From contig NZ_BMUL01000006.1 in assembly GCF_014650175.1 (NCBI RefSeq), positions 248,001 to 312,000 of the forward strand: a stretch of 64,000 bases of DNA, in the 5' to 3' direction. Positions within the stretch are counted from its first letter, which is position 1, and each line of letters opens with the position of its first letter. Shown here piece by piece: positions 1-11,047 of this stretch. Under the pieces are notes generated by a model. That model was not told the DNA's origin. It saw only the letters and a list, made by a program, of their open reading frames with translations, and made no database searches. The position numbers were made by a program, and so were the translations under genes. This stretch comes from Streptomyces termitum. GTDB taxonomy: Bacteria > Actinomycetota > Actinomycetes > Streptomycetales > Streptomycetaceae.

Positions 1-251
1 ACGGGCGGGGTGCCGAGCCAGTGGGCCTCGCCGTCCCGCACCGTGAGGGTGGCGTCGCTGCGCACGCCGACGAAGGAGTAGCGGGACCAGCTCCGGCCGT
101 TCTCGGCGGATTCGAGGAGGAAGGTGCCGGGGCGTTCGGCGGCGAGCTTGCGGTAGAGCCCGACCGGGGTGTCGCCGTCCGCGAGGAGCCTGCGGCTGAC
201 GGGGATGACGCGGCGGTCGGCCGCCAGCTTGCGGAAGGTGTCGAGATCCAT
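1..251 (-). CDS. trpE: Anthranilate synthase component I, N-terminal part (cut by window edge)
   Basis: TrpE converts chorismate and ammonia (or glutamine via TrpG) to anthranilate, the first step of tryptophan synthesis in the cytoplasm. Only the first 83 codons are present. The reverse-strand ATG opens with [20 protein letters not shown] and continues through the [20 protein letters not shown] stretch, which is the feedback-inhibitor-binding N-terminal region typical of TrpE. The gene starts 11 bases after the hisI stop and reads in the same direction, so the two are very probably co-transcribed, as is usual in Streptomyces. The catalytic C-terminal chorismate-binding domain lies outside the window. 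Identification rests on the N-terminal pattern and on context. Confidence 0.88.
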   Translation of the reverse strand, partial: MDLDTFRKLAADRRVIPVSRRLLADGDTPVGLYRKLAAERPGTFLLESAENGRSWSRYSFVGVRSDATLTVRDGEAHWLGTPP

Positions 252-262
252 GGCGCCAGACC

Positions 263-631
263 CTACTCGGAGGCGAGGAGCACGTCGGTGTCGAAGCAGG
301 TGCGGGTGCCGGTGTGGCAGGCGGCTCCGACCTGGTCGACCTTGACGAGGATCGTGTCGGCGTCGCAGTCGAGGGCGACGGAGCGGACGTGCTGGACGTG
401 GCCGGAGGTGTCGCCCTTGACCCAGTACTCGTTCCGGCTGCGGGACCAGTAGGTGCAGCGGCCGGTGGTGAGGGTGCGGTGCAGGGCCTCGTCGTCCATC
501 CAGCCGAGCATCAGCACCTCGCCGGTGTCGTACTGCTGGGCGATGGCGGGGACCAGTCCGTCGGGGCCGCGCTTGAGGCGGGCGGCGACGGCCGGGTCGA
601 GGTCGCTGGGGGTCCGGGGCGCGGTGCTCAT
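263..631 (-). CDS. hisI: Phosphoribosyl-AMP cyclohydrolase
   Basis: HisI opens the adenine ring of phosphoribosyl-AMP, the third step of histidine synthesis, in the cytoplasm. The 122-residue product has the compact length of a stand-alone cyclohydrolase, without a fused HisE pyrophosphatase. The conserved features are visible: [32 protein letters not shown] and the metal and catalytic stretch [21 protein letters not shown]. The ATG was chosen because it precedes the family-typical N-terminus. The gene is separated from the main his operon by the MFS/ArsR pair and TIGR03085 gene, and runs straight into trpE 11 bases downstream, linking a histidine and a tryptophan gene in one unit. Confidence 0.96.
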   Translation of the reverse strand: MSTAPRTPSDLDPAVAARLKRGPDGLVPAIAQQYDTGEVLMLGWMDDEALHRTLTTGRCTYWSRSRNEYWVKGDTSGHVQHVRSVALDCDADTILVKVDQVGAACHTGTRTCFDTDVLLASE

Positions 632-715
632 GGGGTCATTGTGCCGCGCGGGAAGGGGGTGTCCGGCGGGGCGTCCACTGGGCGGACGGCGCCGCCCGGT
701 CGTACGCTGGCGGGC

Positions 716-1351
716 ATGTCGACCCATGCCGCACGTGAACGGCTTCTGCTCGCTGATCTGTTGGAGACGGCCGGTCCGGACGCGCCGACGCTGTGCGAGG
801 GCTGGCGGACCCGGGACCTCGCGGCGCACGTGGTGGTGCGCGAGCGGCGGCCGGACGCGGCGGCCGGGACGCTCGTACCGCTGCTGAAGGACCGGCTGGA
901 GCGGGTGCGGGAGGAGTTCGCGCAAAAGCCGTACGAGGAGCTGGTCCAGCTGATCCGGACGGGTCCGCCGCGCTTCTCCCCGTTCGCGGTCAAGCAGGTG
1001 GACGAGGGGGCGAACGTCGTCGAGTTCTACGTGCACGCGGAGGACGTGCGCCGGGCCCAGCCGGGCTGGTCGGCCCGGGAGCTGGACCCGGTCTTCTCGG
1101 ACGCCCTGTGGTCCCGGCTGGAGCGCGGGGCGCGGCTGCTGGGCCGGAAGGCGCCGGTGGGGCTGGTCCTCCGCCGTCCGAACGGGCAGACGGTGGTGGC
1201 GCACAAGGGCACCCCGGTGGTGACGGTCTCCGGCGAGCCGGGCGAGCTGACCATGTACCTGTACGGGCGTACGGACGTGGCGAAGGTGGCGCTGGACGGC
1301 GAGCCGGACGCGATCGAGCTGCTGAACACGACGAAGCAGCTCGGGATCTAG
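716..1351 (+). CDS. TIGR03085 family protein (maleylpyruvate-isomerase-like metal-binding fold)
   Basis: This 211-residue protein begins [20 protein letters not shown] and has the four-helix DinB/mycothiol-dependent maleylpyruvate isomerase N-terminal pattern, with [20 protein letters not shown] near residues 27-46 and an HAEDVRR motif near residue 107. Members of TIGR03085 are found across actinomycetes, often near histidine genes, and their substrate is unknown. A thiol- or mycothiol-linked role is only an inference from the fold. It is divergent from hisI, with 84 bases between the start codons. A TACGCT -10-like hexamer lies seven bases before the ATG, so the mRNA may be leaderless. It converges on the MFS gene, whose stop is eight bases away. 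Confidence 0.85.
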   Translation: MSTHAARERLLLADLLETAGPDAPTLCEGWRTRDLAAHVVVRERRPDAAAGTLVPLLKDRLERVREEFAQKPYEELVQLIRTGPPRFSPFAVKQVDEGANVVEFYVHAEDVRRAQPGWSARELDPVFSDALWSRLERGARLLGRKAPVGLVLRRPNGQTVVAHKGTPVVTVSGEPGELTMYLYGRTDVAKVALDGEPDAIELLNTTKQLGI

Positions 1352-1358
1352 CCGCTTC

Positions 1359-2597
1359 TCAGTCCCGGGGCAGTTCGGCGCGGCGGAGGGCCGGGACGGC
1401 CAGGGCGAAGACGCCGGAGAGGGCGCAGACGGCCGCACTGGCGACGAAGACCGGGCCGGTGCCCCACAGGCCGATCGCCGCGCCGCTGACCGGCATGCCC
1501 AGCGGGGCGAGCCCCAGGCTGCCCAGACTGGCGACGGCGCTGACCCGGCCGAGGTAGGCGGGGTCGCACTCGGTCTGGAGGAGGGCGGAGCAGAGCGAGC
1601 CGGAGAGCCCGGCGAGCAGGCCGATCACCAGGGCGACGGCGACCGCCGCGGGGAGCAGGGGCACGAAGGCGAGGCCGGCGATCGAGGCGGCGCCGAGGGC
1701 CATGGTCCAGCCGATGAGGGCGCCGGCCCGGGGCAGTCGGCCGCGCACGGCGAGGAGCAGGGAGGCGGCGCCCGCGCCGGTGCCGAAGCCGGCGAGGAGC
1801 CAGCCGATGCCGGGGGCGCCCCAGCCGCGCTGCTCCGCGAGGACGGCGAGGCCGACGTTGAGGGGGCCGACGAAGCCGAGGTCGGCGAGGAGGATGGTGA
1901 TCATCAGCGGGCCGAGGACCCGGTGGCCGCGCAGGTGGCGCAGGCCGGCGGTGAGGTCGCGGGCGGCGGCCCCCTCGGTCTTCTCCCCGGCCGGGAGCGG
2001 CCTGATCCGGAGGGCGCACAGGAGCGGCAGGGAGAGCGCGAAGAGGAGGCCGGCGGCGCCGAAGGCGCTGGCGGGGCCGCCGGTGGCGACGGCGAGGCCG
2101 CCGAGCGGGGCGCCGAGGACGGCGCCCATGCGGTGGGCGAGGCCGCGCAGGCCCTGGACGCGGGCGAGCTGGTCGCGCTCGGCGATCCGGGGCGGGAGGG
2201 CGCCGACGGCGGGCAGGAAGACGGCGTCGACGGTGCCGAAGACGAGGGCGGCGACGGCGAGGACCCACGGGCCGGGGGCGGCGGCGAGGAGGACGGCGGC
2301 GAGGCCGAGGGTGACGAGGCAGCGGACGGTGTCGGAGACGAGGACGACCCGGCGCGGGCCGAGCCGGTCGGCGATGACGCCGCCGACGAGGAGGAGCAGG
2401 GCGCGGGGGACGGCGGAGACGGCCATGACGAGCCCGGCCTGGGCGGGGCTGCCGCTGCTGACGGCGGCCCAGGAGAGGGCCAGGTAGTAGACGCTGTCGC
2501 CGACGGTGGAGGCGGTGTAGGCGCCGAGCCAGCGCATGACCTGGGGGTCGCGGTGGGCGGGGCGGGCGGTGGGCGCGGCCACCGTGGTGGCGGTCAC
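1359..2597 (-). CDS. MFS transporter
   Basis: A 412-residue integral membrane protein with about twelve hydrophobic segments, typical of a major facilitator exporter. The signature loop after helix 2 appears as [18 protein letters not shown] (about residues 70-87), and the protein starts its first helix at [19 protein letters not shown]. The family moves drugs or metabolites using the proton gradient, but the substrate cannot be read from sequence. The GTG start overlaps the stop of the upstream ArsR-type regulator gene by four bases (GTGA), so the two are translationally coupled. This is the classical arrangement in which the regulator controls its own transporter. Confidence 0.9.
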   Translation of the reverse strand: MTATTVAAPTARPAHRDPQVMRWLGAYTASTVGDSVYYLALSWAAVSSGSPAQAGLVMAVSAVPRALLLLVGGVIADRLGPRRVVLVSDTVRCLVTLGLAAVLLAAAPGPWVLAVAALVFGTVDAVFLPAVGALPPRIAERDQLARVQGLRGLAHRMGAVLGAPLGGLAVATGGPASAFGAAGLLFALSLPLLCALRIRPLPAGEKTEGAAARDLTAGLRHLRGHRVLGPLMITILLADLGFVGPLNVGLAVLAEQRGWGAPGIGWLLAGFGTGAGAASLLLAVRGRLPRAGALIGWTMALGAASIAGLAFVPLLPAAVAVALVIGLLAGLSGSLCSALLQTECDPAYLGRVSAVASLGSLGLAPLGMPVSGAAIGLWGTGPVFVASAAVCALSGVFALAVPALRRAELPRD

Positions 2598-3181
2598 GGG
2601 CGGTGGGGGAAGCCGTTGAGGTGGATCGCGACGTTCTCGCGGCCGTCGGTGTCGCCGGCGTCCTCGGCGGCGCGGGCGGCCTCTTCGTGCCTGCGGACGA
2701 CGGCCTCCAGTTCGGTTCCGAGGGCGTCGAGTTCGGCGGCGGTCAGCCGGGGGAGCCATTCGGAGGCGAAGGAGGCGGAGCGCCAGGCGTCGGACCAGGT
2801 GCCGCGCTCGTCGATGAAGCGGCGGTGCATCAGGGCGCGCTGTTCGCCGACGGTACGGCCGAAGGCAGCGGCGGCGGCGTTGAGTTCGGGGGCGTCCTTG
2901 ATGTCCTCGTCGCGGATGCTGAAGCCGTGGGAGCTGAGCCGCCACCAGCGCTCGCGGCCGTCGCTGGACTGGGCCTCGGCCTCTTCGATGAGGCCGTGCT
3001 CGGCGAGCTTGCGCAGGTGGTAGCTGACGAGGGAGACGGCTTCGTCGACCTGGTCGGCGAGTTGGGAGGCGGTGGCGGTGCGGGCGACGAAGAGGGCGCG
3101 GTAGAGGCGCATCCGCAGCGGGTGCGAGATGGCCTTGAGGGTGCCGAGGTCGGTGATGCGGCGGTACTCCGGGGAGGTCAT
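2594..3181 (-). CDS. ArsR-family winged-helix transcriptional regulator
   Basis: A 195-residue DNA-binding protein. Residues 8-80 form the winged helix: TDLGTLKAISHPLRMRLYRA, then the recognition helix region ASQLADQVDEAVSLVSYHLR and the wing ERWWRLSSHG. The longer C-terminal half is helical, as in the larger HTH_20/ArsR members that regulate MFS genes. I see no cysteine pair of the metal-sensing ArsR type, so a metal ligand is unlikely. The ATG before TSPEYRR was chosen because the upstream extension runs into the inverted repeat. Its stop overlaps the MFS start. The long inverted repeat just upstream is the obvious candidate for autoregulation. Confidence 0.9.
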   Translation of the reverse strand: MTSPEYRRITDLGTLKAISHPLRMRLYRALFVARTATASQLADQVDEAVSLVSYHLRKLAEHGLIEEAEAQSSDGRERWWRLSSHGFSIRDEDIKDAPELNAAAAAFGRTVGEQRALMHRRFIDERGTWSDAWRSASFASEWLPRLTAAELDALGTELEAVVRRHEEAARAAEDAGDTDGRENVAIHLNGFPHRP

Positions 3182-3198
3182 GTCCACGACGGTAGATA

Positions 3199-3242
3199 CG
3201 AAAGGAAAGTTGCGCAACATAAATTGCACAACTTTCCTTTCG
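3199..3242. promoter_or_regulatory. Near-perfect 19-bp inverted repeat, candidate operator of the ArsR/MFS pair
   Basis: Left arm CGAAAGGAAAGTTGCGCAA (3199-3217) matches the reverse complement of the right arm 3224-3242 at 18 of 19 positions, with the six-base spacer CATAAA. It ends 18 bases before the ArsR-type start codon and is strikingly AT-rich for this genome. Dyad operators overlapping the promoter are usual for this regulator class. It is distinct from the G+C hairpin at 3259-3280 that follows hisF. Confidence 0.7.
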
Positions 3243-3258
3243 CGTCTGGGGAAAGAAG

Positions 3259-3280
3259 AAGGGCCCCCGCCGGGGCCCTT
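3259..3280 (-). terminator. Intrinsic-type terminator of the his operon
   Basis: Perfect 9-bp stem AAGGGCCCC/GGGGCCCTT with a four-base CGCC loop, 20 bases after the hisF stop codon on the minus strand. On that strand it is followed by TTCTTTC, a weak T-rich tail. Confidence 0.75.
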
Positions 3281-3299
3281 CCACAAGCGGAACGAGGTC

Positions 3300-4055
3300 T
3301 CAGCGGACCTCGTGCCCCGCCTCCCGCAGCGCTCCCTTGACCTCGCCGATCCGCAGGTCGCCGAAGTGGAAGACGGAGGCGGCGAGCACCGCGTCCGCGC
3401 CCGCCGCGACGGCCGGCGCGAAGTCGCCGAGCTTGCCGGCGCCGCCGGAGGCGATCACCGGGACCGTGACGTGCTTGCGCACGGCCTCGATCATCTCGGT
3501 GTCGTAGCCGTCCTTGGTGCCGTCCGCGTCCATCGAGTTGAGCAGGATCTCCCCCGCGCCCAGCTCGGCGGCCCGGTGCGCCCACTCGACGGCGTCGATG
3601 CCGGTGCCCTCGCGGCCGCCGTGCGTCGTCACCTCGAAGGAGCCGGAGGCCGTACGGCGGGCGTCGACCGAGAGGACGAGGACCTGCCGGCCGAAGCGCT
3701 CCGCGATCTCGCGGATCAGCTCCGGGCGGACGATCGCGGCCGTGTTGACGCCCACCTTGTCCGCGCCGGCCCGCAGCAGCCGGTCGACGTCGTCGGCGGA
3801 GCGGACTCCGCCGCCGACGGTGAGCGGGATGAAGACCTGCTCGGCGGTGCGGCGCACCACGTCGTAGGTGGTCTCCCGGTTGCCGGAGGAGGCGGTGATG
3901 TCGAGGAAGGTCAGCTCGTCGGCGCCCTCGGCGTCGTACAGCTTGGCCATCTCGACGGGGTCGCCCGCGTCCCGCAGGTTCTGGAAGTTGACGCCCTTGA
4001 CGACCCGGCCGCCGTCCACGTCCAGGCAGGGGATGACCCTTACGGCGAGACCCAT
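3300..4055 (-). CDS. hisF: Imidazole glycerol phosphate synthase, cyclase subunit
   Basis: HisF is the (beta/alpha)8 cyclase half of IGP synthase. It uses ammonia from HisH to convert PRFAR to imidazole glycerol phosphate and AICAR. The 251-residue length is exactly typical. The two catalytic aspartates are in [15 protein letters not shown] (residue 12) and in VLSVDARR; phosphate-binding glycines lie in [10 protein letters not shown] and VIASGGAGK. The start ATG shares one base with the stop of the Rid-protein gene (TGATG). It is the last gene of the his operon and is followed by a strong hairpin. Confidence 0.97.
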   Translation of the reverse strand: MGLAVRVIPCLDVDGGRVVKGVNFQNLRDAGDPVEMAKLYDAEGADELTFLDITASSGNRETTYDVVRRTAEQVFIPLTVGGGVRSADDVDRLLRAGADKVGVNTAAIVRPELIREIAERFGRQVLVLSVDARRTASGSFEVTTHGGREGTGIDAVEWAHRAAELGAGEILLNSMDADGTKDGYDTEMIEAVRKHVTVPVIASGGAGKLGDFAPAVAAGADAVLAASVFHFGDLRIGEVKGALREAGHEVR

Positions 4056-4462
4056 CAGGACGCCTCTCCTCGGTCTTCTCGGTACGCCTCGACCTCGACC
4101 TCGACCACCAGGCGGGGGTCGACGAGGCCCGAGACGATGACCATCGTGGCGGCCGGGCGGACCGCGTCGAACAGCTCCTTGTGGGCCCGGCCGACCTCGT
4201 CCACGTCCCGCGCGTGCGTGAGGTACATGCGGGTGCGCACGACGTGCTCGGCGCCGAGGCCCAGCTGCCGCAGCGCGTCGAAGGCGACGCGGAAGGAGTT
4301 GACGGCCTGCTCGTAGGGGCCGCCGTCCGCGATGGCCCCGTCGACCACCGACGTGCAGCCGGAGACCAGGACGGTGCCGTGGGGCAGCTCGACCGCGCGG
4401 GAGTAGCCGAAGACCTCCTCCCACGGGGCGCCGGTGACGACCTTGCGCACGGATCCGGTCAT
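4055..4462 (-). CDS. Rid-family (YjgF/YER057c/UK114) protein embedded in the his operon
   Basis: A 135-residue YjgF-fold protein, normally a trimer. It starts with MTGSVRKVV, and [20 protein letters not shown] covers the first strands. Archetypal RidA hydrolyses reactive enamines such as 2-aminoacrylate using an arginine in a PARS-like motif. Here that position reads RPAATMV (about residues 102-108), so the arginine is missing and the conserved EVEVEA follows. This places it among Rid paralogues without proven deaminase activity. It overlaps priA by four bases upstream and hisF by one downstream, so it is made with the histidine enzymes. Function is unknown; enamine/imine handling or a regulatory ligand role is conjecture. 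Confidence 0.9.
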   Translation of the reverse strand: MTGSVRKVVTGAPWEEVFGYSRAVELPHGTVLVSGCTSVVDGAIADGGPYEQAVNSFRVAFDALRQLGLGAEHVVRTRMYLTHARDVDEVGRAHKELFDAVRPAATMVIVSGLVDPRLVVEVEVEAYREDRGEAS

Positions 4463-5187
4463 ACGGCGGCCACCGTCCGGAGGGCCTCCTCCAGCGTGAA
4501 CGCCTTGGCGTAGAGCGCCTTGCCGACGATCGCGCCCTCGACGCCCAGGCCGGTGAGGCCGGCCAGGACCCGCAGGTCGTCCAGCGAGGAGACGCCGCCG
4601 GAGGCCACGACGGGCTTGTCGGTGGCGGCGCAGACGTTGGTCAGCAGCTCCGTGTTGGGGCCGGTGAGGGTGCCGTCGCGGCCGATGTCGGTGACGACGT
4701 AGCGGGCGCAGCCCTCGGCGTCGAGGCGGGCCAGCGTCTCGTACAGGTCGCCGCCCTCGCTGGTCCAGCCGCGGCCCTTGAGGGTGGTGCCGCGCACGTC
4801 GAGGCCGACGGCGATCTTGTCGCCGTGCTCCGCGATGACCTTGGCGACCCACTCGGGGGTCTCCAGGGCGGCGGTGCCGAGGTTGACCCGGGTGCAGCCG
4901 GTGGCCAGCGCGGCGGCGAGCGAGGCGTCGTCGCGGATGCCGCCGGAGAGCTCGACCTTGATGTCCATGGCCTCGGTGATCTGCCGGACCAGGTCGCGGT
5001 TGTCACCGGTGCCGAAGGCGGCGTCCAGGTCGACCAGGTGGAGCCATTCGGCGCCGGAGCGCTGCCAGGCGAGGGCGGCCTCCAGCGGGGAGCCGTAGGA
5101 GGTCTCGGTGCCGGACTCGCCGTGGACGAGCCGGACGGCCTGGCCGTCGCGGACGTCGACGGCCGGGAGGAGTGCGAGGGTGCTCAC
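4459..5187 (-). CDS. priA: Bifunctional ProFAR/PRA isomerase (HisA and TrpF activities)
   Basis: A 242-residue (beta/alpha)8 barrel. In Streptomyces and Mycobacterium this HisA homologue, PriA, isomerises both the histidine intermediate ProFAR and the tryptophan intermediate phosphoribosyl-anthranilate, because a separate trpF is lacking. The catalytic aspartates are in [20 protein letters not shown] (residue 11) and [14 protein letters not shown] (about residue 130s-170s), with phosphate-binding glycines in ELSGGIRDD and [11 protein letters not shown]. The GTG start overlaps the hisH stop by four bases, and its stop overlaps the Rid gene start by four. Dual specificity is established for the family, but cannot be proven from this sequence alone. 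Confidence 0.95.
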   Translation of the reverse strand: MSTLALLPAVDVRDGQAVRLVHGESGTETSYGSPLEAALAWQRSGAEWLHLVDLDAAFGTGDNRDLVRQITEAMDIKVELSGGIRDDASLAAALATGCTRVNLGTAALETPEWVAKVIAEHGDKIAVGLDVRGTTLKGRGWTSEGGDLYETLARLDAEGCARYVVTDIGRDGTLTGPNTELLTNVCAATDKPVVASGGVSSLDDLRVLAGLTGLGVEGAIVGKALYAKAFTLEEALRTVAAV

Positions 5188-5831
5188 AGCGTTCCGATCC
5201 AGTTGGTGAGGAGCTGGGCTCCGGCGTCGCCGGACTTCTCGGGGTGGAACTGGGTGGCCCACAGGGCGCCGTTCTCCACCGCCGCGACGAACGGTTCGCC
5301 GTGGGTGGCCCAGGCGACCTTCGGGGCGCGGATGTTCTTGTTGCCGACCTCCAGGGTCCACTCGCGCACCGCGTAGGAGTGCACGAAGTAGAAGCGGGCG
5401 TCGGCGTCGAGCCCGGCGAAGAGTTCGCTGCCCTCGGGGGCGTCCACGGTGTTCCACCCCATGTGGGGCACGACGGGGGCCTTCAGCGGCTCGACCGTGC
5501 CGGGCCACTCGTCCAGGCCCTCGCTCTCGACGCCGTGCTCGATGCCGCGCTCGAAGAGGATCTGCATGCCGACGCAGATGCCCATGACGGGGCGCCCACC
5601 GGAGAGGCGGCGGCCGACGATCCAGTCGCCGCGGGCCTCCTTGAGCCCCCGCATGCAGGCCGAGAAGGCGCCGACGCCGGGGACGAGGAGCCCGTCGGCG
5701 TTCATCGCGGTCTCGTAGTCGCGGGTGATCTCGACCTCGGCGCCGACCCGGGCGAGCGCCCGCTCGGCGGAGCGGACGTTGCCGAAGCCGTAGTCGAAGA
5801 CGACGACCTTCTTGCCGGTGCCCGCCGTCAT
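5184..5831 (-). CDS. hisH: Imidazole glycerol phosphate synthase, glutamine amidotransferase subunit
   Basis: HisH releases ammonia from glutamine and channels it into HisF. The 215-residue class I glutaminase has the nucleophile in [16 protein letters not shown] (Cys about residue 87) and the His-Glu pair in [13 protein letters not shown] near the C-terminus. The oxyanion-strand region PGVGAF is also present. The ATG before [17 protein letters not shown] was chosen over an upstream in-frame start because it overlaps the stop of the small membrane-protein gene by four bases (ATGA), like the other junctions in this operon. Confidence 0.97.
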   Translation of the reverse strand: MTAGTGKKVVVFDYGFGNVRSAERALARVGAEVEITRDYETAMNADGLLVPGVGAFSACMRGLKEARGDWIVGRRLSGGRPVMGICVGMQILFERGIEHGVESEGLDEWPGTVEPLKAPVVPHMGWNTVDAPEGSELFAGLDADARFYFVHSYAVREWTLEVGNKNIRAPKVAWATHGEPFVAAVENGALWATQFHPEKSGDAGAQLLTNWIGTL

Positions 5832-5992
5832 GACCACACGTCCAGCCGCAGCACGCCGGCGGAGAGGCACATCGCGGCGCCGATGGAGAGCAGCACGATG
5901 AGGCCCTTGGGCATCTGCTGCTTGACGAAGGAGTAGATGCCGCCGAGCAGGAAGAGCCCGACGACGATCAGGATGGTGGAGAGACCGGTCAC
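5828..5992 (-). CDS. Small (54-aa) two-helix membrane protein within the his operon
   Basis: An unrecognised short gene with a GTG start two bases after the hisB stop, and a stop that overlaps the hisH start by four bases. The product is almost entirely two transmembrane helices: [20 protein letters not shown] and [18 protein letters not shown], joined by the polar turn FVKQQMP, with a short charged end LRLDVWS. No enzymatic motif is present. The tight coupling on both sides argues that it is translated and retained by selection. A role in transport, sensing or membrane association of histidine synthesis is speculation. It is easily missed because a longer in-frame extension into hisB hides the true start. 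Confidence 0.8.
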   Translation of the reverse strand: MTGLSTILIVVGLFLLGGIYSFVKQQMPKGLIVLLSIGAAMCLSAGVLRLDVWS

Positions 5993-5994
5993 GG

Positions 5995-9170
<3,176 letters not shown>

Positions 9171-9281
9171 TTAGCGTTCAGCCCGTCACACTGCGGGAAG
9201 AACGACTGTGCGAAACGGACGGGTCCGCGGCTCCCGGGGAGCGGAGCGGCGGGGACGGGCCGGGAAAGCGAGGGGGCGGCC

Positions 9282-10889
9282 GTGACCGAGCCGCGCGAGT
9301 CCGGGATGCCGGACGGTCTCACGGAGCCGGAGCGGGCCATGTGGCAGGCGTTCCGGATCGGGGCGACCTGCGATCTGACGGAGGGGGTGCCGGAGCGGGA
9401 CGACCCGTTCGGGACGGCGCCGTGGGGGCCGGAGCGGAGCGTGCGCGCCGAGGTGGTGGCGGCGCTGCTGCTCGACGGCCCTGCGGCCCGCTCGGGCCGG
9501 GTGGCCGCGCTGAAGCTGCGCGGGGCGCGGATCACCGGGGTGCTGGGCCTGGCCGGCGGCACGGTCGGGCCGTACGTGGAGCTGAACGGCTGCCGCTTCG
9601 ACGCGGAGGTGGTGCTGCCGGAGGCCCGTTTCGGCACGCTGCGGATGGTCGGCTGCGTGCTGCCCCGGCTGGAGGCGGCCCGGCTGCACACCGAGGGCGA
9701 CCTGCACCTGCCGCGCTGCCGGGTGCGGCGCGGGATCCGGCTGACGGACGCGCAGATCGGCACCGACCTGCTGATCAACCAGATCCGGGTGGGCGCGGAC
9801 CGGCGGGGCCGGGCGGTCACGGCGGACGGGCTGGTGGTGGCGCAGGACCTCCAGGCCGAGCTGATCGAGACGGAGGGCGAGGTCAGCCTGCGCGGGGCGA
9901 AGGTGGGGGTCTCGCTCAGCCTGCGGGGCAGCGTGCTGCGCGCGGCCCCGGGCCGCCGCGCGCTGAACGCCCCGCAGCTGACGGTGGAGCGCTCGCTCTA
10001 CCTGAACGCGGCGTGGGTGTACGACGGCGGGGCCGACGGCGCCGGCCGGTCCACCGCCACCCCGCCGTACGGAGTGGACCCGACCCGGGAGGCCCGGCGC
10101 AAACCGGTCGAGTTCCACGGCGGGGTGCGGCTGGACGACGGACGGTTCGGGGACGCGGTGGACCTGAACCACGCCCGCTTCGTGCTGAGCGGGGCGCGCC
10201 GGGAGGAGCTGTCGCTGCGCCGGATCGCCACCCCGGAGCTGCGGTTCAACGGGGAGCGGCCGCAGGAGGGCCGGGTGGTGCTGAACGGGGCGAAGGTGGT
10301 GACGCTGATCGACCTGTCGACGAGCTGGCCGGGTCCCGGCGGGCTGGCGATGAGCGGTTTCGTCTACGAGAACCTGGTGCCGTACGGGCACTTCCCGCTG
10401 ACCCGGCGGCTGGAGTGGGTGGCGGCGGCGACGCCGGAGTACGCGCCGGAGCCGTACGAGCGGCTGGCGGCGGTGCTGCGCAACAGCGGGGAGGACGCGG
10501 ACGCGCGGGAGGTGCTGCTCGCCAAGCAGCGGCGCAGACGGGAGACGCTGCCGCTGGCCGGGAAGCTGTGGGGGTACGTGCAGGACTGGACGGTGGCGTA
10601 CGGCTACCGGCCGGGCCGGGCGATGCTCTGGATGGCGGTGCTGTGGGCGGCGGGCTCGCTGGCCTTCTCGCGGTACGAGCCGCTGCCGATCAAGGAGGGC
10701 GAGGGCCCCGAGTGGAACGGCCCGCTGTACGCCCTGGACCTGCTGCTGCCGGTGATCACCCTGGGCCAGGACGGCTCCTGGCGCCTGGAGGGCCGCTGGC
10801 AGTGGGTGGCGGCGGTGCTGATCCTGCTCGGCTGGATCCTGGCCACGACGGTGGCGGCGGGCGCGACCCGGCTGCTGAGACGGGGCTGA
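9282..10889 (+). CDS. Repeat-rich (predicted beta-helical) protein with C-terminal membrane segments
   Basis: A 535-residue protein of unknown role. Residues about 50-360 are built of degenerate turns such as ALKLRGARITGVLGLAGGTV, LNGCRFDAEVVLPEARF, LHLPRCRVRRGIRLTDAQIG and SLRGAKVGVSLSLRGSVL. This is the alternating pattern of a right-handed beta-helix, pentapeptide-like or bactofilin-like. The C-terminal 100 residues contain two membrane spans (AMLWMAVLWAAGSLAF and VAAVLILLGWILATTVAAG) around a re-entrant-looking LYALDLLLPVITLGQDGSW loop. Homologues in Streptomyces are often labelled oxidoreductase, but I see no nucleotide- or cofactor-binding motif to justify that. It has a GTG start with a G-rich ribosome site and is divergent from hisD. 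Confidence 0.8.
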   Translation: MTEPRESGMPDGLTEPERAMWQAFRIGATCDLTEGVPERDDPFGTAPWGPERSVRAEVVAALLLDGPAARSGRVAALKLRGARITGVLGLAGGTVGPYVELNGCRFDAEVVLPEARFGTLRMVGCVLPRLEAARLHTEGDLHLPRCRVRRGIRLTDAQIGTDLLINQIRVGADRRGRAVTADGLVVAQDLQAELIETEGEVSLRGAKVGVSLSLRGSVLRAAPGRRALNAPQLTVERSLYLNAAWVYDGGADGAGRSTATPPYGVDPTREARRKPVEFHGGVRLDDGRFGDAVDLNHARFVLSGARREELSLRRIATPELRFNGERPQEGRVVLNGAKVVTLIDLSTSWPGPGGLAMSGFVYENLVPYGHFPLTRRLEWVAAATPEYAPEPYERLAAVLRNSGEDADAREVLLAKQRRRRETLPLAGKLWGYVQDWTVAYGYRPGRAMLWMAVLWAAGSLAFSRYEPLPIKEGEGPEWNGPLYALDLLLPVITLGQDGSWRLEGRWQWVAAVLILLGWILATTVAAGATRLLRRG

Positions 10890-11047
10890 GCCCGGGCTGA
10901 GGGGCGGTTCCGGGCGGGGTCCCGAGGCGGGTTGCGGGCCGGGACGCCCGGGGCGTGACGGCGGCGGGGAGACCGGGTGAGACCGGGGTGAAGGGAGGGC
11001 GGCGGGCCGGGCCGGGCGGACGGCCCGGTGGGAAGATACGTCCTGCC

